Shown piece after piece: positions 21,866 through 34,203 of a DNA stretch of 64,000 nt. The position numbers were made by a program, and so were the translations under genes. How positions within the stretch are numbered: position 1 is the first letter of the stretch; the number at the start of each line of letters is the position of its first letter. Origin of the DNA: Nymphaea colorata (lineage: Eukaryota > Streptophyta > Magnoliopsida > Nymphaeales > Nymphaeaceae); assembly GCF_008831285.2 (NCBI RefSeq), contig NW_022204507.1, positions 930,001 through 994,000 on the forward strand, read 5' to 3'. Under the pieces are notes generated by a model. The model made no database searches. It was not told the origin of the DNA and was given only the letters and a program-made list of their open reading frames with translations.

Positions 21866-24800
21866 GATGAACCTCAGGGTCGTACTGAACCCGTTGCAGG
21901 GCTCACCGAGCGTAGGCTAGAAGCACCCAACTCGAGCCCGACCTTTCCAAACCCGTGAGGCTATCAAAGACCAAGGGTCTTGAGCGAATGGCTCGGTCAA
22001 CCAGACCGAGCCCTTATACCCAATTGCGAAGTGAGGGCGTTTACCCTCACGAGGTTCCCCACCTTGGGCTCGCAAGGCTCAAGGGGTCGTTCTAGCACTT
22101 AGGCAAATTTTAGCTTTTGTCATTTGTTTTACTTAGCCCGTAATTGCTTGACGTTTTTTTGGGATTCGAAGTCAAGACCTAAGCTAGGCGGGTTGTGCCT
22201 TGAGCATTGATCATTTCGATTTGGGTAGCGGATCCGTTTGTGTGTGAACCGGATCCAAATAGAGATTGTATATAATGTTTTGGATCATGTACAAACGCAT
22301 CTAAGAAATGAAATTTTAGCTCATTCTCGAGTTGGCACTCTCTCTCCTCTCACGAGGAAATCCATCTCTTCGACCCCCTCGCTCTACCCGAGTTGAAGGC
22401 GCGTCCCCATCGAATCCCCTTGACACCCGGCGTTCGTGAAGACCTCAGCATCAAGGAAGCAAAACCAGGCGGATCTCCTCCACCGGCGGTGATCCCTCCT
22501 CGTCCACGGCATTCCCCTCCTTGAAGATCAACAACCCGAGCTTGGTGCCTTCCCCTTGAACACGAAGGAGAAGAAAGGCTGCGCTCGGAACCAGGGAAGA
22601 TTAAAGTCCCCACGGCTTCATTACGACGGCTACAAGAGGTTAGTACTCGGAACGAAGGACTTTTCCAACCGGCTTGGAATTTGCCACTTCCGGAGCCTCA
22701 CCCAAGATCTAGATCCCTTGCTTGGCGACCCCGAGTGACCGGTCTGAGATTTACGGTGCCCCTCCCTTGGTGCATCTTCTTCCCCGCTTGGAATAGGTTC
22801 CCCTTCCGTAGGAACCAATCCCAAGCCACCCGCAAGGATCTCGACGGGTTGTTCAAGCAAAAAATCAAATCCTACCGTCGGCTCCAATAAAAAATTGGTG
22901 AAGAATCCAGCAGCACAACAGGGCACGAAATCACGGTTTAAGATCGAGATTTGGGCTCGAAAATCAGTTCATTGGGATCGCCTTAGCTTGCTGATCAACA
23001 TAGTTAAATTTGGGCGAATTTGGCCGCGCGATAGCAAGAACACCACCGGCCGGAAATCTGGTCGGAGCAGGACACCGCTGCAACTTCCGGCGTCAGCCAT
23101 TGATTCCGACAGCAGAGGACCCTTCTGCCCTCCTGCCCCCAACGGCCCCCTTGCAGTTTCGAGAAGGGCACGAACGTCAATTCGGACGATGAGTCAAAAC
23201 CTAGCCGCGGCGCGTGAGAGAACGCTTCTTCCTTGGCCGCCGGTCTATTCCGGGTAAGTCTTCCTACCGCCAATCTTAGCCATTCAAATCTCCACGTGTC
23301 AGCCATCCGTCCGCCCGAGTCAAGTCCTCTCCTTCTTGTCCTCCACGTGTCCGTCCCTGCCAACCTAGTCCCCTCCGAAAATCCCTCTTGGATCACGAGC
23401 TCCCAGCTCGCACTCTCCCCTTCCGCCGCTTTCCTTTTTGGCGTCTTATTCTTTTGGTCAACCCTAACGCCTCAGTCCTCCACCGCGCCACGTGTCTGCA
23501 TCCCAGCTGCCTCGCACCACCTCAGCCACCCACGTGTCTGCCACCTGTCCCACCTGGTCCCGCTTGAGTCCTCGCCCAGTCCACGCGGCTGCCACGTCAT
23601 CAATCCGCGTGAATCCCTTAGCCGATTCCGTTGGAAACTCCCGCGCAGCCCTCTCCCTTTCCTATCTCGTTGCCAGCCTTCATTCCTCTCAAGTCAAACC
23701 CTAACCTGCACTTCATCTCCACCGTCCCTACCCTCCACGTGTCACCCATCTAGTGAGAGAGAGAGAACTCGAGATCTCTCGAGTGCCACCTCCCCTTGCC
23801 GAGATCCCTTGGCAATCCCCTACCGATCTCCTTCCTATTCTCTAGGAAAGTGATCGCCTCTTCCCTTTTCTCGCTAGCCTTTCCCCTAGCGAGCCCGTTC
23901 GGACCTTAGATCTTGCCACGTGGCAAGATCCGACGCATCCACTTGGCTAGACCGCCAAGCCGAACCCACCTAGCTAGGTAAGCCTCCTGCGTCGCCAGCC
24001 CTAGGAACCCACCTGCCACACTTGATCCGAACCCTCTTGACTTTAGGACCTAGTCAACCCTCGACGTCAATCTCGTGCCTCCAACCTAGACTTAGCCTTC
24101 TCGAGCTTACCTCGAGAGCACCCCTAACCTACCGCACCCGGATCCATCACTCGGTCTGTTAGTTGACCTACCTACTAGAACCCCTACCGCCACTAGGTCA
24201 CTTGTGACCAAGCTACCTGAGCCTAGGCTCCGCCTTAGCCAGCCTGCATTCGACCCCCCTTCTAGCTAGGAACCCGAATCCCCACCTAAGCCTCATCTCT
24301 CCCTAGCCTACCCGAGCCTTAGCCTCTCTTGTCCTAACCGACTCCCCTTAGAGCCCAACCGTGACCAAGCCAGCCAAGCCTTAGTCTAGGACTAGGTGTA
24401 GCTGCTGCATCGGCCAACCCCGTGGCCTTTCTCCATCCCGCCGGCTCCCTTTCGGCGTCCGTGGCCGAGCCACCCCCGAAGAAAGGAAGGTAGGCGCTGC
24501 CGCTCCCCGGCACTCGCCCCCCTCGTCACTTCTCCCTGGACGACCGTCATCGGCGACGAGCGATGTCCTTGGCCGAGAGATTCCTGCCGGCCCCATCCTC
24601 CACGCGTTTACAGTCGGCGGTCAGCGGCAATCGAACCGAGCGCTTCACGCCGGTTCCTTCGCCCGTGTAGCCAGCTCCGAGGAGGCTCGCCTCAAGTGGT
24701 CTTCTCCCGACCGTAGCTGCAATATCCAAGGCTCGGTATTCTCCTTGGATCTAAGCCGACGCAGCCAAGGTTCCACCTTGGCCGGTAACGTTTTCGCCTT

Positions 24801-25296
24801 CCCCCTTGTTGTTCCGGGTGGGAGTCTCTGCTTTTGTTTAGGGACTTGTTAGTTTGCTTGATTTCTGCTTTAGCCAGGGCTTCGACCCATTGTCCGACTT
24901 GTGGTACCTCGGAGGCCGTGGGCCGAAGACACGACCACCGCGGGCATAGCCGTCCTATTTGGGATTTGGGCGTGGTTTGTACGTTAGTCGTGGTTTGTCT
25001 ATGGTTTGTTGAGTGAGTTGCGAGGGATTTTATGTATCGCTCTTGTTTGTAAGGCCTCGCGTCCTATTTAGCTTGATTGTAGTAGGTTGTCCGAAGGTAG
25101 AATTTGGGAAGGGTTACCCGTCACTTGTGTTTCCATTACGGTGGGATTTTTGCGCCGGGGTCCTGTCCGGCCGGGTAGACTTTTGTAATTAATTTGCCTA
25201 GGATTTTTTATTTTAGATCCGCCTCAAGGAGACCTTGGGAATTAGGACTCGTACTTGGTTCGTGCTTTCTAGTCGCAACTGGGTGAGTGCCTAACA
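21670..25296 (+). repeat. 3' LTR of the chromovirus (3627 bp)
   Basis: Starts TGTTATGG and ends GTGCCTAACA before the GGATC duplication. It keeps the TATA-like box, the CACGTGTC cluster and the G-box palindrome of the 5' LTR. Differences include the loss of about 65 bases near 24,530 and a G/C-rich 44-base segment near 25,109 that the 5' LTR lacks. Confidence 0.95.
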
Positions 25297-25301
25297 GGAT
25301 C

Positions 25302-26750
25302 TGGCGTCAGCAGGAGGACTTTTTACTAACGGTGCTAGAAGATATGTGGCTGTTGCTAGTGGATCTTGTTCGATTTTATTAAGAGTAATCCCAGGGGTTC
25401 AACGGCTTTTTGGGTTGTCATGTCTATGTTGTTTGTATTCGTCTGTTTTGGACTAGTCCATGTCCTAAGACTATTTTGGCATAAAGAGGGGAAAAAACAA
25501 AAACTTCTTGGATTGAAGTCTTTCGAGAAGTGACATCCAGTGGCAGAGGCAGGGGTGGGCAGTTGCCCCCACAAACAAAAAAATTACTCATTTCTGTATC
25601 CATACCTCATAGCCATTTTTTTTCTGTACATTGCCGCTCCTTAAAAATCTAAAATTCAACTAGTACAACCTGCCTTTTGCATCTCACGGTTGTTTTTTTC
25701 CTTTACATATTGCTGCCCCTTGAAAGTCTAAAAATTCAACTACTAGAGCTTCCTGCCCCTCAGCTAGAAATTTCTGACTGCCCTGCTGACATCTGAAGTA
25801 AAATAGTTGCTTTTTCTTTTTGTTCATTAAGCAAGACACACTCATTTGATTAAATTTATTGTAGGAAAAAAAACAAAACAAAATTTTCATTGTTTAGCTT
25901 CCAAGGCGGTATGAGTTGGTGATTCTTCACCCATTTAAAATGCATCTAGTCACTGAAAAAAGCTGCCAATCGAACATATACAGTGAAATGCATTATCTAA
26001 TCGTCATAAATAATCAACAACACTTACACCATACAGCTTAAATTAATTTGATAAACGCACCAAATGCATACACACATACGCATACAAGTACGTACATAAT
26101 ACGTTTACATAGGCATGGATCTGCATTTGCACAAGAGGGGGAGAGAGAGAGCACGTGAATTATGATTCCATGTGACGGTGCCCACTGTCATTTATAGAAA
26201 TAGGCACCAAATTATCGACACATGCAGGCAGACTTGTCTGTTATAATTTATTTATCATATCTGAATGCTGATAGCCGGTCCATGTGTTACGAGATTGAAG
26301 TTGTATATGATGTGATGAAAAATTAAATACTCGCACATAAAGGTGTTTCAGAATGGAATGCAGGAACTTACTCATATTACTTCTTTATCACAGAAAGCCA
26401 AATAAAGAGCCCGCATGATATATGATATAGAGGTTATTCTTTACGGAAGATCAAGTTTACTTAACTTTTCAAGGAATCAATTCCTCCCACATCCCAATAT
26501 AGATACTTACATGCGCGCACACATGAGTGTGAATGAGGGAGAAAGAAGAGAGAGTAAATTGCAGGGGAGCGTAATTACAGAGACGGTCAATTAATTGTTT
26601 TCAACATCAACAATTCGTAAACAAAACCATTCTTTTTCGTATTTACTTTTTAATCCCACCGAGGGCTTTCTTGCACAAACGAAATGTACATAGAATGCTC
26701 TAGAACCTCTTAACTACCAAAATACACTAACGCCGGCCATATTATTATCC
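25302..26750. other. Intergenic region downstream of the FLZ gene
   Basis: No gene was recognised. A diverged tandem pair lies at about 25,620-25,770, where TCCTTAAAAATCTAAAATTC and CCCTTGAAAGTCTAAAAATT recur about 100 bases apart next to GGCAGAGGCAGGGGTGGGC (about 25,541), which resembles common plant repeat sequence. The rest is AT-rich with short GA runs near 26,140 and 26,540. Confidence 0.6.
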
Positions 26751-26777
26751 TTTTTTTTTTTGGGGGGGGGGGGGGGG
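26751..26777. repeat. T11-G16 homopolymer junction in the FLZ 3' flank
   Basis: Eleven T followed by sixteen G on the plus strand, ending 27 bases from the FLZ stop codon. In the gene's sense direction this is a run of C then A, probably within the 3' untranslated region. Long homopolymers are also prone to sequencing error. Confidence 0.85.
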
Positions 26778-26804
26778 TTCCAATTAATAACTTGTAAGGC
26801 AGAA

Positions 26805-29054
26805 TCAAGCTACCGCAACACCAGCAGAGAAAAGCCTTGGAGCAGAGCAGGGAGAAGCAGAGTAGTCGCAGTGCTTCACGGCTTTCGGCCCGCGTTTCTC
26901 CGTGTATTCATCGTTCATAATCTGTTGGCATCTACACTCCACACTGCAGAACGCCTTGTCTCCCCTGAAAACAAAACCCGAAACTCACAAATTTAGCCTA
27001 CCACCTTCAAGTATAGACACGGCCTAATTCTCTTTAACATATATACATAAACAGTACCCATTGATTTCCTTTCACGGCGTATGATAAAAAGGAAGCACCT
27101 CAAAAGAAAAAGTCGGGAAAAGGGGAAAAAAGGGCAGTTACAGCCCTCTTTCACGTTTGGCATTAAGTTTCCCTTTTTGGAAGAAACAGAAAATCGAGGG
27201 GGCAATAAATGACAAGAAGTTCGTGAAAGTTTTTCAATAAAACTGAAGTGCAACAGAAACAAATGTCCTTCAGGTTTGGAGAGGTTCGATTCCGGCTCAA
27301 TGATGGGTTAATTTGGACCTGCGTTACTACATAAGATAACCCTCTCTCTCCCGCTGTCTGCATTTAGTAGTAGAGAGTAAAAAACGATACAGTTATTTTC
27401 CAATGTGTTGGTTTCATGCAATTTAATGCATAAACAATTCTACTTGATAAATTTATATCTGAAAAGTAACGGCTTTAAATTTCTAGTGAGTAGCCGAATC
27501 AGTCAACTGTAGCAAGTAGCTGAATTTGGTATCCGATTTAGCATCCACACGCAAATGGGTACTGCAAAATAAATCCAAGAAGAGCAGCAGGAAGAAAGAC
27601 AGGAGTTACTAAAAGGAACCGACTGTGGAAGGCGATATATTAAAAAGGCAAAGAAAGGACAATGAAACAGGCCATCCACATGCCTTTAAATCATAAACGA
27701 TTTCACCCTGTCAGAATCAGTGCCTCTGAACTGAAGAGAAGCGGTTACACTTAAAAAGGGTACCGAATTCTACAATCACAGCCCTCCCCACTCAGAGGGC
27801 AAACAATAAGCTGTACAAGGAAGGCTACAGGTCTGACTCGTGACTACTGAATCTTTGATTATTCCAGGCAAATTGAAGGCTTAGCTAAAGGGGGGCCCGA
27901 ACTACAGGAACCGCTAATAGATCAGGCAAGATCATCCTCATCGAACGATGTGAGATGAATACCAAACTTTGGATGTTAGTACTGCATAATATATAATTCG
28001 CGGAACCACCACCATCGGCGCTTCAAGCATGCAATCGGCTTCTTCCTGTAAACTCATCTCAACCTCTAGGCCAACTTCAATCATAAAAATCTCGAACATT
28101 TTCAAACACCAAAAACATGGTAGACCATGGGCATCAAAACGAAAATGAATTCCCAGTAGTAACAGCAGAAAAATCCTGCTACCGAATAAGCCAAAGAAGG
28201 AAAGGCCAAGAATTTTCAAAAAGTCGGGATTTTTCCAGGCAGTAATTAAATTTAAGGACATCCCATCAGAAAACGATCCCCTCAGAGACGGAGAAATAAT
28301 GGAAAATTGTTCTTCCGAATTGTCCAACGATTAAGTTTATTTAGCAGAAAATTATACGCCTTGTTAACTACCATGTACTCTGTGTTAATTAGAAACCTGC
28401 AGACTGCAAGAATTCGTTTATGTGGAGAAAGAGAGAAGAAAGGTAATAATCGGGTATTCACCTGTACATGTAGATGTCCTGATCCTGAAGCCTTTTCCTG
28501 CAGAGGTGGCAATACTGGAGAAAGCCGTCGTTCTGGAAGGTGTTTCCTTGATACCTAGGCGGTGAAGCAAAGAAGACGCAGGATGAGTTCCTCCACAGAT
28601 TCCCCACCTCATCCTCTCTTCTCTCTTCATAGAAATACTCATGTTTCCTGATCGAATTGGGCCCATGGTGGGATATCACACACGTGTAGCTCTCCGACAG
28701 CTCAAGCTCAGCCTCAGTCTCAAACGTGTTACCTCCGAGTCTGGGCGAGGAGGGCCTAGCAGGAGCAATTGGGATGGGCTGCGAGGCTTGGTGGTTCTTT
28801 ATGGGCACAGCCAAGATAGCAGAGATAGTTGATTTAGGGGAAAAAATTGCTTCTTGGGTCTTGCTGCTGTTGTTCATGGCCGCCACAATTCCCAGTCCCA
28901 CCCCCTCAGACTCCTTCTTTTGCCATCCTCTTGGCGACTTCATAATGTAATTGGAGTTGTTCTTCGTCTCTAGTGGTGACGTTGGGCTCCTTGAGCCATC
29001 TTGATCCGTGAAAGCAAGGAAAGATGGGAGCCTGATTGCAGGTCTCTCCGGCAT
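26805..29054 (-). CDS. FLZ-type (FCS-like, DUF581) zinc-finger protein, two exons
   Basis: Exon 1 is 28,462-29,054 and exon 2 is 26,805-26,964 on the minus strand. The donor is AG|GTGAAT and the acceptor TTTTCAG|GGGAGAC, giving a 1497-bp phase-2 intron and a 250-residue protein. The FLZ finger spans about residues 177-212: FLQYCHLCRKRL, DIYMYR from exon 1, then GDKAFCSVECRCQQI from exon 2, with cysteines at 182, 185, 204 and 208. ELSESYTCVISHHGPN upstream is also usual in this family. FLZ proteins are plant adaptors known to bind SnRK1 kinase. The ATG at 29,054 is the first AUG after an in-frame stop at 29,157-29,159. The member within the family is not determined. No lesions were seen. Confidence 0.93.
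26965..28461 (-). other. Intron of the FLZ gene
   Basis: Begins GTGAAT and ends TTTTCAG on the minus strand. It falls within the codon for Arg198, between the two cysteine pairs of the finger. The open frames inside it are not supported as genes. Confidence 0.9.
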
Positions 29055-29290
29055 GTTGGGCAGGGGTCCAGACCTTGATGAGTTATTGGAAACAACCGGC
29101 CTTGTTCTCTGATCAAGCCTCGATGTGTCTACCAGAGATTTGGCCTGATTCTTTCTTCAAAACCAAGGAACAAAGGAAGAAGAAGGGAGATGAGGGGGGG
29201 AATGGAGGGGTTGGCTGCTGTGGCCACCTTCTCACCCCTTTCCCTCTCGGTGGTGGAGATTTTGCAGCAATATAAACGCACCAACATCGT
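29055..29290 (-). promoter_or_regulatory. Probable 5' leader and proximal promoter of the FLZ gene
   Basis: No ATG occurs on the minus strand between the chosen start and about 29,282, so this can serve as leader. A weak TATA-like TTTATATT is at about 29,269-29,276. The leader is rich in C and T on the sense strand, as many plant leaders are. The real start site cannot be read from sequence. Confidence 0.4.
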
Positions 29291-30363
29291 AATTTAATGA
29301 TTAGACGCTAAAAATATAATTTTAATTCTCTTTCCTCAAAATTTTTGCAAAGTATTATTCTAATTGATAATTTTATATGGACATAATTGAGGTGGTCCAA
29401 CCACCTGCATCATAAAGCGAGTTTTTTTTACCAAAAAAAAAAAAAAAGGCAGAATTCCTTGTCCTTTTTATCTTCTTGCTTTCTTTTCCCGTATTCGCTT
29501 CGGTTTTCATTTCTTCGAAAGCCTCACAGCAAGTGGGAGCATTAAAGCCATAATCATCACATCAACGTTCCCCTTTTTCTTAAAAAAAAAAAAACAACAA
29601 CAACGAAGTAATTATTATGAGAAACCAGCCATGAATCGACATCATATTGTACGCGTGGTGCGTCTAGGACTTTTCAGTTGCTTCGTGGACAAAAATGTCA
29701 TTTTTGTTTTCCTAAAAAAAATCTCTACGTACTGTGAAGTGGGAGGAGCGCCACTAGTGCAAGGGATGAGCTTGATATGTGGACCGTCAATCTGGGAGGA
29801 TTGATGGACGGATGCCGATCGTACACTGAAAGTGGGGCACACCATGTAATAAAGGAGCTGGTGGGATTTGGTTGGACCGGAGCAGCTGCGATCAGTAAGG
29901 ATTTGCTCTACATCTTTTCTCGCGCCGCGCCGGCTCCATTTATTTACAAGTGGCTTGTTTTTTTTTTTTCGTTTTCAAATGTAAAAACATAAAAAATGGA
30001 TTCGGACGATACAATCAAATGCTGAGGAAGAATTCACCTCCAAATACTAATATCGACACTTTGATGGATCACAATCTTTTTACTTGCTCAACCTTACATT
30101 AATGAATTGGGAAACTGAGGAAGCGTTCGGACGACCGGCTTAAGGTTCGTCACGATCTTTATCCTTTTCTCACCGATCCTGGAACTGAAAAGATCCGGAT
30201 AAATCTCGTTTCTGGTTACAATTGATCATATAAGAGTGGTGCGCATTATGCGCAAGATTTCAACAGAACACAACAAAGATCATGCTTTTATGTGGCTTCC
30301 CAAACGCGCCTCAAAGGTTGGGTCGATGACTAGGGTGAATGGGGAGTCGAAGTCGACCAACTT

Positions 30364-30364
<1 letters not shown>

Positions 30365-30406
<42 letters not shown>
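30365..30406. repeat. (TC)n microsatellite
   Basis: About twenty uninterrupted TC units. The overlapping frames with serine/leucine or arginine/glutamate runs are its translation. Confidence 0.9.
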
Positions 30407-30409
<3 letters not shown>

Positions 30410-32053
30410 AAATTGGTGTTTTCTTTTTTCCACCATATATTTTGAAGTTTTTGAAAAGTGAAAATTGAAACGATGTGACTCCACACGGAAAAGCATCACC
30501 ACACACAATTTCCGTGAAAAAAAGGCATTGAAAATGGCCCGTCCTTTTTCTTTCAGCCGCTAATTTTTTATTTGTCCTTTTAAAAGCAAAAAATTATGGG
30601 AAAGAGAAAACAGCACCCACTGTATTTCAAAAAACCAACGACTTTGAAAACCATGGTAGAACGTCACACATCCCCCCACCCCATGCTCCTCAATAATTCA
30701 TAACCTTCCAAGACGCTTCCAATTTTTTTAAAAGAAAGGGCATCTTGCCGGAAAAGTGGATAGTACATCGAATTCCGGCTGTCTTCCCGTGTCCCGTTGA
30801 TGGAAACTGTACTGCTGCTACCCATGTGGAGGAACAATACCCATAAATTTGTTTAAAATACTGTGACCAATTAAAGCGCGAGAAAGTGAAAAGAAAAAGA
30901 TCCCAATCCTTCGTTTTGAATGGAATTTATACTTTCCCGTTAAAAAATCTTTTCTCCCGATTGCAAAGCGTGGCTGATCTCTAGCTGTTCATCTTCAGAT
31001 GTACGACGGAGACCAGACCACAAATTTGGTGCTGTTGCGGTGGTGCAGGCCTCCCTCCAACTCCAAGGAGAAGAAGAAGACATCCATGCCATTCTAGAAA
31101 AATGTTAGGGCTATTAAGGTCCTCTACGCTACAATGGGTGGCACTCTCGTAATCCTGAAAGGCTAAGGCCTAAGCGATTGCTTCGCAGGTGGCGGGGATC
31201 GTTGTTCAAGTCAAAGGACAAAACTGCCCCTAGTCATTTTCGTCCATGCAGAACACACCCCTGCCCGATAAGTAAGTAACCGACTGCCTTAGTAAGTATT
31301 ACGAATAGACAGCACTGTCAACTTCCTTCTCACAGTCCCACGGAGGAACTCGGTCACGATTAGGGATGTTAATCAGAGATGGATCGAAAAATCAAATACA
31401 ATGAAAAGTGTCTTCCTTCCTTCAATCTGAAATTCAGATTTGGATTTGTTTGTGAATGTAAAAATTGGATTCAAATCGAATTTTGATTGTGAAATCAGAT
31501 TCAAATCAAATCAGGTATGGTTTTTTTTTTCCCTTTCATACTTGAATAAATTCAAGTATATGAATATCGAAAACAACAGATATAATCAACAATATATCTG
31601 ATCCCGAATATGATATGAAGAAACTCTTTGTTAAAAAGAAATCACAAGAAATGAAAAAATAAGTTCGCTTTTAAGATAAAAGTCGAAATATACAGCCATA
31701 ATTAGACCCACCACATAAATGTTGCCAAAAGAATGTAATTTTTATTGACAACGAGATAACCTTGGTGATGTTTGAATGCCACCCACAAAAAATGTCGTTG
31801 GCTTTTAAAATATTAAGTTTGAGTGGTATTTTGAAAATATCGTTTTGTTGAAAAGACGCAGTTTCAACCGTCACTCACACTGAGTCTTAAAAGGTAAAAC
31901 GACGGACATGCTTCATCTTTTTCAAACATTTTCTGAGAGTGGAAATATCGTGATAAAATTACAATATTGTATATGGATCAAAGATTCCTCATATAAGACG
32001 ACAAGGGTTCTCTCACAAAGTGTGGTACCACATGACATGTTAAGCATCAATAA

Positions 32054-32084
<31 letters not shown>

Positions 32085-33315
32085 CCATTAAAAACCAGAC
32101 TCCAAAAAATTAATTATTATTAAAAATGATTTGATGGAGAACATATATTAAGTTAGTCATTTTTTTACTCAAATATTTTTTTTAATAATAAAAAATAAAT
32201 GATTTTTATAACATCAAAATTTTGATAACAAACAGTTCAACTTTTTTATAAAAATGACTTGTGTTAAAGCATGATTTATATTAACTTAATATTTTTAAAC
32301 ACATTAAAAAGGTTCTTTTAGAACTCTTTTATATATATATATATATAAATAAAAAAACTTGTGTGCCTCGGTAAGTCATATCGGTGGACACGACACGTGC
32401 GGCTCCATGGGTCCTATCATGGCCGACGTGTAGGGCCCACTCGTTGGCTGATACATGGACCTGCGAGCAGGCAATTACAGCTGCTTGTCTAAAGGAAGGG
32501 CAATAATGCGTCGTATCGTAGGACTGGGTATGGATGGCGACACTTTTTCTTTATCTCCACACCATCTATGCTCCTCCACATGTTAAATCGAATCGATAGA
32601 TCTTCTCTTCCTATGTAGAGTGTATTATTCAAATTATCCTCCATCAGCACGCATGCACACACATAATTGTGTTTAAAGCAGTAATTAATTACGACAAGGA
32701 ACGCCTCTATTTGTTGCATTATGTTGAAACTTTTCTTTTCCAAAATCAAATTCCATAGATATATATGGTTGTTGTTTAGTGGAAACCATTTTTTGAATTA
32801 TGAGTATCTAAAATCCTTCTTTTCTTTTGAAACCCTCGATCGAGTGGAGGGTTTAAAAAACTCCTAGATTATTAACACAAAGATCCCAGGTCAAGGGGTC
32901 AAGGTTTTCACACGGAGAGGGAGACCTCGGCTTCTGCCATAAATTTTTTCTCGTGGAGGCACTTGTTTAATACTTTTAATTTCTTTCGGGCACTTACATA
33001 TATAACAATCAAATATATCAAAATATTAATATAAATATTAAACTAATTTTGGGAGGCTGGTGTGCCGGGTGCAGCACCGTTCAACTTCAACAAGAATGGA
33101 GAAATGGGGGAGTCCAATGGTTTTGATGCATATGCTTCACAATAAACTCAAAAAAGAACCGAATTGAAAATTTGAATGGGAGAAAATCAGGAATTTAGGC
33201 TGTAAGACTCCAACCGACTCAAGTTAGTTAAGTTTGAGTTCGGAGCAAGTTGAGACTATAAACTCGAGCTCAGCTCGTTTAATTAGCAAAAACTCGGCTT
33301 ACCTTGTTGTTTAGG

Positions 33316-33348
<33 letters not shown>

Positions 33349-34156
33349 CGAGACTCGTTAAAATTAATTATTAAACTAGATTTTATTCATTCTAATCATA
33401 TAGATATGATCATAAGAGTAATTTGGTGAGAAACATGTATATTAAAGCAGACTATTTTTTACTTTAATAATATTTTTTAATAATTGAAAAATGAACAGCT
33501 CTTACAATATTAAAATTTTGATAGTAGAAAAGAACAATTTTTGATAACGGTAACTTGAAATAAAACATGATTTAAAAAAAAAAATAGTGTTTATAAACAT
33601 CTTATGAGGTACACATTTTATTTGAAACACTTTTTAACATAAATTTAAAATATCTTGTTTTTATCTCTTGCCCAGATGGTCTGGCATTTATCAACTACTT
33701 TTTGAGATCAGCTTTTGAATAATTGTGGCGCGCAATGTTTCAAAAGATTTTTTTATGATCAAATATCAATAACAAAAACCAGGTCAAGTTTATATTCAGA
33801 AAAAAAATATTTTATTGAAAAAAAGTGCAAAATATGAAATCAATTTTTTTATGTCTTTACTGAAAGCATTTATTCGTCAAACAGGACGGTCAAACAATTA
33901 AAACAACAGACTTGGATTTGATGAATATGAAACATTTGCGAATGCAGGAATGAGGAAAAAATATTACGGAAATCTGATACGGATATATAAAAATTAACTT
34001 ACACATGATTTTATTGGTTTTAAAACTCTTAACAGTCAGTAATAATTCATATTGATATGGGTGGTAAACAACCCACTTAATGCCGAAGACGAGGGAAGAT
34101 GAAAATGATATCAAGTAAACAACCCACCCAATGCCGAAGACGAGGAGAGATGAAAA

Positions 34157-34159
<3 letters not shown>

Positions 34160-34201
<42 letters not shown>
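34160..34201. repeat. (AT)n microsatellite
   Basis: About twenty uninterrupted AT units. Just upstream, a 45-base phrase with CAACCCAC, AATGCCGAAGACGAG and GATGAAAATGATAT occurs twice (about 34,068 and 34,119), a short tandem duplication. Confidence 0.85.

Positions 34202-34203
<2 letters not shown>

Larger units (their letters stand above)
12697..25296 (+). mobile_element. Complete chromodomain Ty3/gypsy retrotransposon (Tekay/Del-like)
   Basis: Two LTRs of about 3.6 kb flank gag, protease, RT, RNase H, integrase and a chromodomain in Ty3/gypsy order. Perfect 5-bp target duplications GGATC lie at 12,692-12,696 and 25,297-25,301, so both ends are exact. The primer site is initiator-Met type and a purine tract precedes the 3' LTR. 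The chromodomain places it among chromoviruses, and the very long LTRs suggest the Tekay/Del lineage (inference). LTR differences are about 2-3 percent in the parts I compared, so it is fairly young, yet its genes carry several breaks. Confidence 0.95.

Noticed and set aside
27938-28327. 129-codon minus-strand frame with a hydrophobic stretch
   Set aside because: It lies inside the FLZ intron and does not resemble a known protein; the splice model explains the region better.
30280-30508. Frames with long Ser/Leu or Arg/Glu alternation
   Set aside because: Translations of the (TC)n microsatellite.
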